Source of the DNA: Perkinsus olseni
Lineage: Eukaryota; Perkinsozoa; Perkinsida; Perkinsidae
DNA length: 64,000 nt
Reading direction: 5' to 3'
Assembly (NCBI GenBank): GCA_013115135.1
Contig: JABANP010000163.1
Location: 38,558 to 102,557 of the forward strand
Shown: positions 1 to 11,607 of the stretch, piece after piece
How the letters are laid out: each line of letters begins with the position of its first letter
Numbering within the stretch: position 1 is the first letter of the stretch
Program-made: the position numbers and the translations under genes
The notes under the pieces: model-generated
Database searches by the model: none
The model's input: the letters and a program-made list of their open reading frames with translations, nothing else
What the model was told of the DNA's origin: nothing

Positions 1-396
1 AGCGGCCAGTCGATGGACCGAAGGCAACATGGGCGAGCTGAGGTGAGCAAGGCGGCAGAGGCACGCCCTGCCCAAATGCGGTTTGATACCACTTGGCGGA
101 GGGAGCCACGTGCATTCCACCATCCTACTTGGTTTATCGAAAGCCCACTCGGAAGCCGGTAGCGTTCGATTGGCATACGATAAAGGCCGGCTCAACCTTC
201 TTCTTATTCTTCTTCCTCCCCTTCTTCGTTTTCTGTTGAGTGACCTACAAGATAGAATCCGCGCTTCCCCGGAGCGGAGGAAGACTGGCAGGAGCACGCT
301 GACCTCAGACTCAGCTCGAGCTTGAGCTTCATCTGCATTAGCTCCGAGGAGTTGAAGAGTTTCATGCTGTCATAGCAAAGGATGCTGCAGGTAGAG

Positions 397-3000
397 CTAC
401 AGCGGCGAGCTCACCTCGAGACTCCTCATCGCCTTCGATAATGATGGCACGCCGCCTTCCTGAATGGTGGCCAACACATAGTCGCTCATCGCCTGAAAAT
501 GAGAAGCACTTCGCTCGAGAGCGAGGAAGTTGGATACATGCCGCCGCCGCCGCCTTCGAACCTTCTGTAAATCTCCCTTCAGTCCGAGCACAGACACGCT
601 GCCTGACTGGTAGTCTGATGACTTATAAGCCAGGGCGACGAATGTTTCCATCATTAGGGAACACGAGAGTTGATTATCATCGTAGAGATACTGCTCCCAG
701 GCGTACACTCCAAAGGCCCTGCACAGCAAAGGTATCGAAGAAAGTGTCCGCAGAGAACTTGAAGGAGCCTTACGGGATTTCCTTCGAGTCCTCGATGGTC
801 ATAACGATAACTGTATCAGTTTTATTCTCTTTCTCATTAAATAGAGGCCCCATGAAATCTGAATGTGAGATTCACCGCAGCCCGGCAGGAAGGGGAGATT
901 CCTTCCACTCGACGCAAACGAGGCCAAGCTCTCGGTGGCCATCGAGTAACTTACACTTGGGGTCCTCGAGCCTCCACGAAAGTTTTGCAGTGTCATCGAA
1001 TCCGAAACACACGCCAAACTGAAGGGAAAGAGCCTGCCAAGGGCGGTGAATGGAGGCGACTTACAAGCAACGATCTCCGTGCTATTTCTGAGAGAGGCTC
1101 GCCCTGAAAGGAGAGAGTCACCAGCATGCACGCAGCAAACAGGGGAAAGCGATAGAGACAGTCGTCGAGTCAGCAACCATTACCAGAGTGACGGCGCCTT
1201 CTCCCTGAGAGAGAACGCGGCTGAATAGTGGAGACGGGAATGCGAACTTACGAGGCTTGCAACAGGCGAGAACTTCTTGTTCGTCTCCGAGGTCTCAGCC
1301 ACCTGGAAGAAGGGACGCTGCAGTAGCCCTTGACGAGAAGGACTACAGCGCAGCAGAAGGAGGTGGGCCTGACCTTCTTCAAACGAGCCTCCACATCAAT
1401 CGGCGTGAAGCGGGAAAATGCTTTGAGGTTTGTTATTTTATGGCTTTCGAATAGCCGCTCAAGTCCCATCTCCAACGCTTGCTCACACGTCTCTGGCTCC
1501 CAACCCACAGAGACAGTAAAGTACCTGATGGATAGAAGGCAAGGCTATGACGCGTTAGGCCGCCACTGTTGTGATCACCGAATGCCCTACACAATGGTCC
1601 TAGTGGCTGTCACAAGAGGGAGCAGGAATACACAGTCGAGGTCTCCATCGTGTCAGAGACTGTCGATAAATTCAGTGAATTCTCAGCAGAAAGGCGAAGG
1701 AAATTCATCAGCGAGCATTGCTGCACCGTGCTCTACGCACCGCTATCCCTCACTGAGGCTACTGAAAGATTAAGGCTCGCCGAAATTTCCCTATAGGAAA
1801 GTGACGAGGAATCATGATGGATTCTGCTGCTGACCACTTACTTGTCCACATACTTATCATTCTCCTTATCAACTCTATAGACGAAGCTCACAAAGTCATG
1901 CCGCGGTCTCTTCCTTGCGGATTTTTCCCGCTTCGTCCTTCCAAACCACCAACGATTTCGGCCCAGTGTACTTTCCTAAGGTTAGACTTCGTGTCTCGAA
2001 CACTGTCGCACCAGGAGGCTCCTCTACCTCTATAAACCTTCCAACGGAATTTAACGTCTGGGTGATAACATGATAGTTCGCTCCTTGTGTCCTTCTAGGA
2101 AAGAAAGAAAACTCATGGAGACGCGCCCATCCTCGTGTCAACGCTGGCAAGCTCAATCAAGGCGTTAAAGAACAACTGTTGGTGGCCGTGGCGTCAAGAC
2201 GCGAGAAACTGCGCGACAAGTATAACCCATGGACCGGGAATGAGAAGGTAACTTGTAGGCTGTGAGATGCATTACCGGCTTCGAGACCTACTCAATCCGT
2301 AACTAGTAAAAATCTCACTGAATCTTATCAATCCTAAGGCGATCTGCCGGCGTCTTCGCAACGAACAAACGGCGACATTGTTACCTTGGTCGAAGCCTCG
2401 GAAGCAATATCCTCGAGGTCCTTGAACTGAGACACCACGGAGTTCAGCTGCACTAGCCTCTAAGATGAACTACTCACCTTGAAGGTTGCGTCCTCCTTGC
2501 CGGCCTTGATGGCTCGTTCATACTGACAGAGAGTGAGGTGGATCCACGACGAGAGATCACCAGCTCTCGGAGCAGTAGGCAGCCGAGTCTCACCAAGGCT
2601 ATGTCACTCCTCAGCTGCTTCAGTGTATAGTCATCACTCCCCACCCTCCGTCGTGACGGGGGCAGGAACTCTTTGCGAAGGGAAATCTGCCCGGCATCGA
2701 GGATGATCTTGCAGGTGCCGTTGTAGTCAGCTCGAACGTCCTCATCCATTTTCTCCAAGCGAAGGAGGCTCGTCAGTCGCCCCTCCCACTCTTTGTTCAA
2801 GTCGACGCCGTACTCACTGACACAAAGACCAGCTGAACTCAGCCCACCTGCAAGCTACTTACCGGCCGTCCACCAAAAAAGCCACAGTTAGCTCAGCTTC
2901 GGGTCTCTTGAGCAAGCTTAGAGGGTCACCCTGGTAGTAGGAGTAGAAGTTCTCTGCAAGAGGTCATCACCCTGAGCTCCTCCACAAAGAGGTCAAGTCT
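397..3000 (-). CDS. Exons of an unidentified tandem-repeat secreted family (distal units)
   Basis: Three minus-strand open stretches share one motif with the units further right: a Cys, then L-E/D-x-A/G, a hydrophobic helix ending near Y/F-x-S, a variable loop, and an acidic-hydrophobic end closing in K/x-V. They lie near 400-730 (ALAYKSSDYQSG then LKGDLQKV), 1250-1508 (CEQALEMGLERLFESHK then DVEARLKKV) and 2474-2800 (CKIILDAGQISLRKE then LKQLRSDIALVR). Coding segments are short and broken by probable introns, so exon borders are uncertain. I do not recognise the domain. These may be single-domain genes or the 3' part of one long gene starting at 5054. Homology among units is seen in the sequence; the gene boundaries are inference. 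Confidence 0.4.
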
Positions 3001-3659
3001 CACCTCTATACCAAAGACGCCAGTACAAGGTCTGTCCTGCGTCATTCTTGGCACGACACTCCGAAGCCTACAGACAGCCAATCCTCAGAAATAACAACGG
3101 GCTCTTCCAAGGCTTATTTGCGGCGATGACAGAATACTTACGCCAAACGCTTCTTCAGCCGTCTGTGCTAGAGACTTCGCCTGAGAACAACAATGATGCT
3201 CAGAAGCTGAATGCATCAAAAGCAGGGAGTGAAAGTGGAGAGAGACATTTTGAGTAGAAGCCGGAGCTAGGCCGAAAGAGCAATGCTAAGGCCTTCTGTA
3301 GACAACAGCAACTGGTGAGAAGTTGATGGTTGACTCCCAGCCAGCGTACCAGGATGTCCGGTAGTAGGGGTTGGCTAGAGCGCCTAGAATGGCTTCCCTT
3401 GCTGTTCATCCTGATGCCCCCCTCTTGCAGTAACATCGTCAAGTCTTGGCAGTTTACCCGCCCGAATGGACGGCACCAGCTCCAGTTCGTCTTGTTTCAC
3501 CTTCTTTTTGGACTGCCATAGAATCGGATGAGCATCGAGCCACGGTGTGCGCGCTCTGCCGTGAGACTCGCCAATGGAAACTCCCCGAGGAGCACCTTCT
3601 TCCACCTTGAATAACCTCCCAAAGCATTTGCCACCGAAGCAGCCCAGTCCCTATGGATA

Positions 3660-5054
3660 TGCCACAGTTTGAAGCGATTACTAGCCCTGCAGCGAATATC
3701 TTCATGGAGGGAAAGAAGTCCCTAGGGAGACAGCTCCGCTCACACACCCCAGCCGAGGCCCATCATTGACAAGCGCAAAGACGGTGGGCTGAGGCGATCA
3801 TTAGGAGATTGAACACATCAACATCATGAGCAATAAGTAAAGCAGTGCGTGGAAATGTTGGGGCGTGCGTACGGCATCTGATAATGAACATGAAACTACC
3901 GTTAGTCGAGGCCTATGCCGGTAGCTTCAGTCAACGTGAAGTCCGGACGGCTACTTCCTGCTGTTGTGCATCAAACCGAAGAAATGAGACTGAAAAGAAG
4001 CACCATCCCTCACCGTCAATCGTCAATCGTAAGTCGTCTCATGCGGCCCCTCAACTCACCTTCGACCGCAGATCATGGCTTAACTCGCTCAATGTAACCT
4101 GGGAGAGTTTCTTATCCGGGCCGTACCTCGCCGCTACAGCCCTCTCCAGGACCGACCGACAGATCGTCTTGATGAGGGTCTCGCCTTCCGCACCGTGCAA
4201 GTCGCGAATGGTGAAAGTGAAACGCAAACGTAATCTGAGAAGAAAAGAGAGCTTGTCGCTACTCGGCAACCGACCGAAGGGAAACTGATGATTTCTGAGG
4301 TGAGTCGGTCAGAATGCAGTCCTTACTGGCCTTTCTTCAGCAGAAACCCCTCACTCGTCTCCGGCAGCTCATTGAGGTATGTCCCTGAGAGAAAGACCTG
4401 ATTCCCCCATCCCCAGAAGGGAAGCAGCAGTGCTCGGATGCTGCTTACCTTCCCGTGGCCAAGACCACGTTATTCTAGAGTTGTTAGCAGCGCACCTCCA
4501 CACTTTCGCAGGTAGACCTTCAACCCGGGACTGACCATGAGGGAGGGGTGGTCGGCGGGGGGACTCCGAACTCATCGTTGGAAGACTCCACAGCCAAGAC
4601 TCACAACATAGCGTTGTGGTATCAAGTCCTTAACCAGCTCCTCCAAGCTCCGGTCCTCAGGATTGGCGCTCGGCGGCGGCGGCCTGTTGTGAGTTTCCCA
4701 GTAACTCCTCGACCATGGGACGTGGGGTGCGGAGTACGCTGTTGTGATCTCACCGTGGTGCGGTATCAACTTTCGAAGGGCAGCCTCAGTGCCTTTCTTC
4801 GCCATCAGAAGTGCTTTCTGGACCCCCTGAGAAATCATAAAGGCAAGACATACTGAACAACGTGGAGGCCTACCCTCAAAAGTTCGTCGTTCAGGTGCAT
4901 CCTCGGCAGGTGCGGAGGAGGAGGTTCGCCTGGCTGCTGAGTGAGGAACTGCGACTGGTGAGCGGCCCACAACTCCTACATTGCTGGACGTTGAAGATCC
5001 GTTAACGTAGATGACTAGAAGCACGAGTAAACATCCGACAGAAGGCAGCGGCAT
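3660..5054 (-). CDS. Secreted repeat-domain protein, unit with signal peptide
   Basis: An ATG at 5054 opens a textbook signal peptide: about 20 residues with the hydrophobic core CLLVLLVIYV, followed by a Ser-rich stretch. Downstream pieces in order are SLEELVKDLIPQR (about 4613-4655), a short exon around 4480-4550, and the domain exon at 4051-4269 (LRFTFTIRDLHG, TICRSVLERAVAARYG, then LSHDLRSKV). Each piece has a counterpart in the adjacent unit at 5.2-6.4 kb, so this is one member of a tandem family. The 4480-4550 segment reads cleanly only with a frame change, so this copy may be damaged or its introns misjudged. Product probably exported; function unknown. Confidence 0.45.
3664..3846. repeat. 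Tandem segmental duplication, copy 1 (copy 2 at 5191-5383)
   Basis: Both copies share GATTACTAGCCCTGCAG, CACACCCCAGCCGAGGC, GAGCGCAAAGACGG (GACAAGCGCAAAGACGG in this copy) and ACATCAACATCATGAGCAA in the same order and spacing, about 1.53 kb apart. Estimated identity is about 75% by eye. They sit at the same place relative to the domain exons of the two neighbouring units, so they mark duplication of the whole unit. Confidence 0.8.
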
Positions 5055-5189
5055 ATCTGGGAAACCTTCCGAGGATTAACAGTGCAACTTCAGCTGCGGA
5101 AGCAATGGCCTCAACCAATCAAATCATTTCCATCACAGGAACATGGTTCGAGGAATTCTATGTCACCGAAGCCGCTCTTCACGGAAGTG

Positions 5190-6400
5190 AGACAGCTTAA
5201 AACGATTACTAGCCCTGCAGTGGGAGATCCTCGAGAGAGAAAGAAGCTCCTACGGAGGCGGCAGCAGCAGCAGCTGCATTCGCACACCCCAGCCGAGGCC
5301 TGTCATTGACGAGCGCAAAGACGGCAGGTTGGTACGATCATCAGTGTGTGAGAACATCAACATCATGAGCAATAAGCAAAGTGATGCCCGAAGACGATGA
5401 GGTGGTAGGCGGATCGGCATCTGACAGTGATGATGATACTACTGGAAGTGGACTGCACTATCAACTCCGACCTACATCGCTCACAACATAACGGCGGGTG
5501 GTTGTCCTAGGGGAGCGTATCTCTAGTATAAGTTCATAATGAACAGGGTTGGGGGCTACTCCGACCGAGTACTGCGGCGTCGAATGAAGCCAAAGAGGCG
5601 TTCCTGACAGGCAAGAGGTGTTATTCTCTAACACCACTATGCTGATGGAGGCAGCGACTCATCGGCAACCACTACGGAATGACTACGATCCAGCCCCTCA
5701 CTTTCTTTCGAATGTCGTCCTCGAACTTCTTCAATGCTATCTGTTCAAGGCTCTTGGCTTTGGATTTGTACCTCACTGCCACCGCCTTCTCCAGTGCCAA
5801 TCGGCAGATCGTTTGTAAGAGCTCATCATGTCGGGCTCTATGAAGATCTTCACGACCAAATGGGAATCGCAACCGCACCCTAAGGCAGGGAGACACGACA
5901 CACGTGAACTCGCACATACTCGCCCCATGGGCAGCAGCAGAAAATCGATTCTACCGCTCACGCCTCTTACTTGCCCTTCGAGACCACAACGACTTCGCTC
6001 TTCTCCGGGAAGTCATCGAGCTCGATGCCTGAGCCAGCGCCATTTCCATCACGCATCCCCCCGCGTCTAAGAGGTTTCAACTCACTTTTCCGTGGCCAAG
6101 ACCACACAACTTGAGAGTTTGGCGGCGTACAGGTCCACATCGACTCGGGCAGGCCTTTTGACCTCGGACTGACAAGAACAGCTGGTAATGTCCCTCACCA
6201 ATGTGGTAATCATCCAACAACTCACAGTGCCGCGTTGCGGAATCAAGCCCTTCACCGCGTCCTCCAAAGTTCGCTTTTTCGATTCACTGCTCTCAGGAGC
6301 GTTGTCCACTCGAGGCGGCGGCCTGTCGATGAGGAGTTCGCCACAATTAGCTCGCCTCACTCCAGGAGTCTCCGCTCATCTTTCGCTAAGATGCCTCATC
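5190..6400 (-). CDS. Paralogous unit of the same family, no visible start
   Basis: This is a second copy of the 3.66-5.05 kb unit. It carries RTLEDAVKGLIPQR (about 6235-6275), a segment ending CVVLATEK (about 6082-6165), and the domain exon at 5672-5917 (RVRLRFPFGREDLHR, TICRLALEKAVAVRYKS, FEDDIRKKV). Noncoding sequence after the domain is also duplicated (5191-5383 versus 3664-3846). I find no signal peptide exon for this copy. It may be partial, or its first exon may lie unrecognised near 6.4-6.7 kb. Homology to the neighbour is clear; whether it is a working gene is not. Confidence 0.4.
5191..5383. repeat. Tandem segmental duplication, copy 2
   Basis: Partner of 3664-3846 in direct orientation. 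It carries a short CAG/GCAGCA expansion around 5254-5275 that copy 1 lacks. Confidence 0.8.
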
Positions 6401-7019
6401 TCACCGTAATCCGCTTTCCCTCTGCGCAACTTCAGTGTGCTCTCTTCTCCTCTGACTCGCCCGTCTGTTCGCCTGAGAAAACTGAAGATAACATCCGCAA
6501 ATCGGCGACAGCGGCTCACGTTCTTCACTCGAATGTCATTGTCCATGGCCGTGGATATTTGCGCTGTTGACCTGCCCTTGGACCTAGAGTGGGAAGAAGT
6601 ACGAAAAGAGTGGTACGCCGAGATAATTCAGAATTTCGTCGTGAGGGTTGGGAGCTTTCTCTACCCTCATCCTCACCAACATTACCATGGACTTCACGTA
6701 TTCAACAATCACGAGCGCACTCAGATCGCGATCAGCGGTTCGATAACAGGAGTCGGGATCGAAGCGAAGAGCTATTGTCGCTAGCTATCAAATCGTCCGT
6801 GAATAACAGGGGAATCATGAACGGCGGAATAACCTCCTTACCGGGAACTCGCTCACATCCGCTAGGTCCTTCCCTTCTTCGATTTCCTCACCTTCTCACC
6901 CTCGAGTACGACGGCCAAGTACTGCACCAGAAGACATTCACCATCCATCCCGGACTTGGCGGGTCCACCCAATCATCATCATACCCGTCCCATATCCGAC
7001 ATCAATTCATAAGGCGTCA

Positions 7020-10000
7020 TCGTCTCCATCTTCAAGCTTGTTTGGGTCTCGTACAGTGCATGGAAGGCAGCAATGAAGGCCTCCTCACAGATGAGAGCTC
7101 CGGTTGTTCTCAAAATCTTCTCGACCGGCACTGGGAAGGTCCTGCGAAAAGTCAAACCGATTCCTAGCCCGGCTGCTGAGACCAGCTCACTTGTCTCCAA
7201 AGGCGAACACAACGACATAGCGGTTCTTCCTCTCAGTAGCGGCAGCTTTAGAAAAAGGAAGGAAGGATCCTTTGTACTGACCTGCAAGTAGCACTGAGGG
7301 GCACTCGATGATTGAAGGCTCACTACCCTTATCATAACTCTGCCATGTGAGCCCCGGTGTGCTCCTCAGAGAACAGGTCCTCTGCTTCACGACTGGCTGG
7401 CTGGCTTTTGACTTGAAGATCTGCAACCAGGTTCCGACTACATGGGGAAGGAAAGCATGGCAATCCCCACTCCTTGGCTCTTCTTAGAGTTGAGCTGTAG
7501 GGTTTCATCTTCTAGACTGCCCAAAGGTGACATGCTGAGGGAATACCCGATGGTGGCTAGGAAGGGTCCGCTGGCCAGTGGCGTCTACCTGTAGCTTCGT
7601 TCCCGGTGGCAAAGTATGGACGCGAAAGCTGATCAGTGTCTGAGTCTAAATGATATACTACGGCTGTTGGCACTACTCCCACCACCACTGATGCTACCTG
7701 TCGCATGTCTCCAAGTAAAGCAGTTAAAGAGAGCTCGTCTGGGTCATAGTCCGGACCGTACGCTGCGCTCACGACATACTTCATAGTCAGCTTGCAGTCC
7801 AGACCGACCCTGGAGAGTATCTTCTCGGGCTCCGCGGTGAGGACTCCGAGTGCTCTGATGACGGCGGCGAGGGGTACGACTCAAAGCCACTCATACAGCA
7901 CTCACTTTGAGTCGTTGTTGCCCGCTAGTCGGACCTCCACTAAGTGGCTAGCCTCATGGTGCCCGACGATGACGATGTTGTCCAAACCCGAACCTGAGGA
8001 TAATCATCATCGCCAACCGAGCTGTCAACGGAGAGTTCGGGTAAGGAAGTCATATTCAGTCACCTCGAGGAAGCCGGCGTTTGCTACTGAGGGTGAGCAG
8101 ACGGATGTGGACTGCATAGAGGTCATCGGCGCCACCGCAGGCAGGTGTCTGGAAGGAGGGTTTATTTACCGCTTCGACATTCATTCGGAAGGGTCGTGTT
8201 TAGTACCTCGATAGTCTTAGCCCGTGAGATGTCGATCAGGGACAGTCTCTGAAGAAAATGGTTCGTGAGCCACGTCGTCTCGAGACACGGCGATAGGCTA
8301 TCGCCGATAGCGATGCCACCTCGAGTGCTTACCTCTGGACCATCGGCTTTCTTGCGCTCCTGAGCAGGAAGAAGACAAAGATCACTCAGATGCCAGGCAC
8401 AAAGAGTCGAACTCGAGTCACAGGAGAAGACGCCGAAATTCTAGTCCGAACAACAGCAAGGCTCCTACTCTGAAATCCTCGAGAAGCTGCGGGCGTTTTG
8501 ACTTGGGCGTCTTGGCAGCCCTGTCGGCCAGCTGGTAGAGGAGAAGTATGATGACTTCCAATGGCATTCCTGCAGCATGGCACTCACCTCCTTAAAGTCC
8601 TCTTCTACTTCTATTGGTGCCACTTGTTTGGCATCCCAATGCTTGCTGAGAGCAGAACTGTAGAACAGGTTTAGGCCGGCCTCGAGGATAGTCGAACAAG
8701 TGAGGGGAGATAGCGGCACGGACAGCTTTACAGGGAAGTACCTGAGCGAGCAAGTCACCCACAGATGCTCGTGAGCGGCGACGGCGAGATTATGGCCAGC
8801 CAGTCGTCCACACGAGCACAGCAGAGTTCCTGTGGCAGGATCGATACCACACTTACCAATCCTTGTAGATGAAACACATGGAGTAACCCTTGTCGGGCTT
8901 CCCCCATGCAGGCTTCTTCTTGTTAGCGCATTCAGCTGAGGACGAACACTGCTTCGGTTGAGTCGACGCCAGTAGCCGTCGTTACCTTCCTTCGCTGACC
9001 ACATTATATAGAATGCTGTCGAGTAGCAAACGGAGGCGTCCGATCTTGTTGCCTGAAGTGGTGAAGGCGGCTGCTTGGAGATGATAGCTCGCATGGGGGA
9101 TGTATAATGGCATCAAGAGGATTTATACTACAGCGATACTTCCTGTACGGACTACGGTCGAGACGACACGGCTGCCTTACCACATTAGCAGCCTGGCCGA
9201 TATCATACAAGGTGATTTCCTGAGAAAAGAACTCCTGAGCTACTATGCTTCAGCAGGGGCTGGTGCCGTGAGTCTGGTGAAGTACGGTAGCCGTAGGAGT
9301 GCATGGGATAGTACTTTGAAGTCCACGCGGTCGTGCCTGTTCAGCTTCGATTGATCCTCGTTCGCTCGGTTGAACTGACCAGACGCCGTACGATGAGCAG
9401 TAGCGCCATCGGAGACCTCACCATAACGATGTCACTCCGGAAGTCGTCATAGCTGATGCCCGACTGGGAGCCTTCATATAAAGCGGACAGTCCTTCCTCT
9501 AGAGCTACCGAACATATCTTTGACTCGGGTGCAGCTGCAGGGGCGGGGTTATTATCAGGACCAACGGCAACGCTAGGGGGAACGGGCCCTCCCTCCAGTT
9601 TCAAGGGTATCCGTACGGTGTACTGCCTGAGGTACCACAACAAGGAGAAGAAGGGGACGACGCAGAAGCTGCCTTGGGTTTCAGGCACCCCACCTACCGG
9701 CCGTCAACGAAGAAAGCGACATGCCAGTCGCCATAGCCGTTGGAGTCAAGAGAGACGGAGGGCTCATCTCGACGGTAATTCGAGGACGAGTGGCCTAGCA
9801 AGGCCATGACCACCACCGCCGCGAGGCTGCGTAGTACGCCAAGGGCGAACTGTCCAACTTATGTTCCTTCCCAATGAGTCCGTAGCTTCACACTCAGTCA
9901 TCTGAGGGCAGCAGTCTAGACGCAGGTCCTATGGAAGATACTGTGTCCTCACCCTCACGGCAGTGTCGGCCAAGTACTGTAGAGAATAAACCTACAGGAT

Positions 10001-10316
10001 ATCGATGATGGCAGTAGGCAAGGCATCGGCAGGGGCCCACCTTGAAGTCCTGGGACAAGGCACCATATCCAGGGATAGAACTCCCTCGCCTCTGTGCTAT
10101 TGGGCTTTCAACACCATCCTCCGAGTCCTCATCCAACTCGTGAAATGTACTTCGATCCTTCTGAAATAGGGTGACACGTCGAATGGCTCCCAAGGGCGGC
10201 CCCCCGTCCCCCACAGGTCTCACCCGTCCGAACGGGATCAAACAGTCCAAACACGAGCTTGCGTGGGCCAGCGGTGCCGCTACTGCCACAGAGAGCAGCG
10301 CCTGGCGAAGAATCAT
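7020..10316 (-). CDS. Secreted repeat-domain protein(s) with signal peptide at 10316
   Basis: The ATG at 10316 begins a hydrophobic leader (core ALLSVAVAAPLA) followed by CLDCLIPFGRV, a good secretion signal. At lower coordinates four family domains follow: about 9420-9620 (YTVRIPLKLEGG, KICSVALEEGLSALYEG, YDDFRSDIVMV), 8580-8730 (FPVKLSVPLS, TCSTILEAGLNLFYSS, EEDFKEV), 7680-7790 (VVSAAYGPDYDPDELS, LLGDMRQV) and 7020-7150 (ICEEAFIAAFHALYET, YELMSDMGRV). The repeated layout is a beta-strand-like V-x-L/I-x-V/P-L, then a Cys-led helix. Whether one gene spans all four domains or several genes follow each other cannot be settled here. Function unknown. Confidence 0.4.
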
Positions 10317-10530
10317 GCTACACTATGATGAGAGTGACCGAACAACCTGAATGCACCGACACGCTGACGAGCACAGGACTATGAAGGATCCTTAGAAGGA
10401 GAAGAAGGTAGACACGAGCGAACAACACAACGGCCAAAAGGCGACGAACATCAACACCAAGCGGCGCTCCGAGCGTCTTGCATGGACCGGCAGTATCGAT
10501 CTCATCTGAAGTCCCTCCCGCGCCGAGGGC

Positions 10531-11607
10531 TCAGTCAACAGCAGCAGCGCCAAACCTTCCATGTGTCAACTGAAGCAGGCAAGACTGATCGACAGCCCCT
10601 GCAGTTATTGGGCCGAGCGCGAAAGAGGAACGGCTGGACTGAGGTTGCAGCGAGCGGGTGTCGAAGGCCCTTACAAGAAGCATGAGCTTCAGCTGGTCCG
10701 TGGTTTTCTGACCCGGGTCTATCTCTCGCAACCTCAACCAAGATTCCATGCCAGTCTTGAAGCAGCTGCTGATCTGGGTAGAGCTGGATAGAGGCACGAC
10801 GACCTCCCTCAACCTGCCAACAGAGGTGGAGACGCCATGAGCGGCCTTCAATGACTCTTACAGGGACAGAGCATCAGTTGAGAACACCGCCACTGCTGGT
10901 TTCGAGTCCCCCTTGAACCTTCCATCCCTCGTGAATTGCACCGGTATATTCCGCGCGAAGGCACCTACAGTAGACCGTAGGCCATAATCAGTCTATATTA
11001 GTGTCGACTGACCTGGCCTGAACACTTTCCACTTGAGTGTGATCGGAGAGTAGTTGTTGTCGTCATCTAAAAGCTCGGTGTCGAGGTGACACAGCATGAT
11101 GTGAGCGTGTGCCTGCTCTCAGCCAAGCCTTCCATGCGGATGTCGTGTCTGGCGACTCACCTTCAAAAGTTTTTGCATCATAACTTGCACCAGCATCTTG
11201 CCGGGGTTCGCTCTACCAAGCTCCAGCCACTGCCTTGCTGCATCGAGGAGTACCGCACACTCTCGACTGGTGCTGTCTTTAAACACTACGACAGCATCCT
11301 CATGCAGGCTGAGAAGGAGGGAGAGGATGAGTCCTAGTCGGCATGCTTCGGAGCTCACAAGTTGTCCGCGGTCATCACGACTATGAGGGCATTCCTTTGT
11401 CTCAGGCGGAAGGCGTTCGGTATGAGCCCTGGGTAGCCACCTGAGCACACCAACCGAACCTTGAACAGACCGAACCTTGAACAGAGGTTGCCTACCTGGC
11501 CGGAAAACCCGCCAGCTGAGGGATGGGCCGTCCGGTGTAGCTGGGTCGGGGAAGTCACACTGGTAGTAGGGTTTGTAGATGGCTGTTGCCCTTGGTTCGG
11601 ACACCAC
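10531..11607 (-). CDS. Two further domains of the tandem family
   Basis: Around 10640-10790 the minus strand encodes VVVPLSSSTQISS, then CFKTGMESWLRL. Around 11160-11290 it encodes DAVVVFKDSTSRE, then CAVLLDAARQWLELG and VMMQKLLKV. Both match the strand-then-Cys-helix layout of the family and resemble each other more than the other copies (a Trp replaces the usual Tyr/Phe). No start is identified. A hydrophobic exon ending at a GTAAGT donor near 12674-12731 (ALVIAATVV) could belong to this unit, but the link is speculative. Confidence 0.35.

Noticed and set aside
8740..8860. CSC-x-x-L-x-x-H-x-LAV pattern resembling a GPS autoproteolysis motif
   Set aside because: The segment just before it starts with a GGTAAGTG donor (minus strand), so the residues are probably partly intronic, and no adhesion-receptor context follows.
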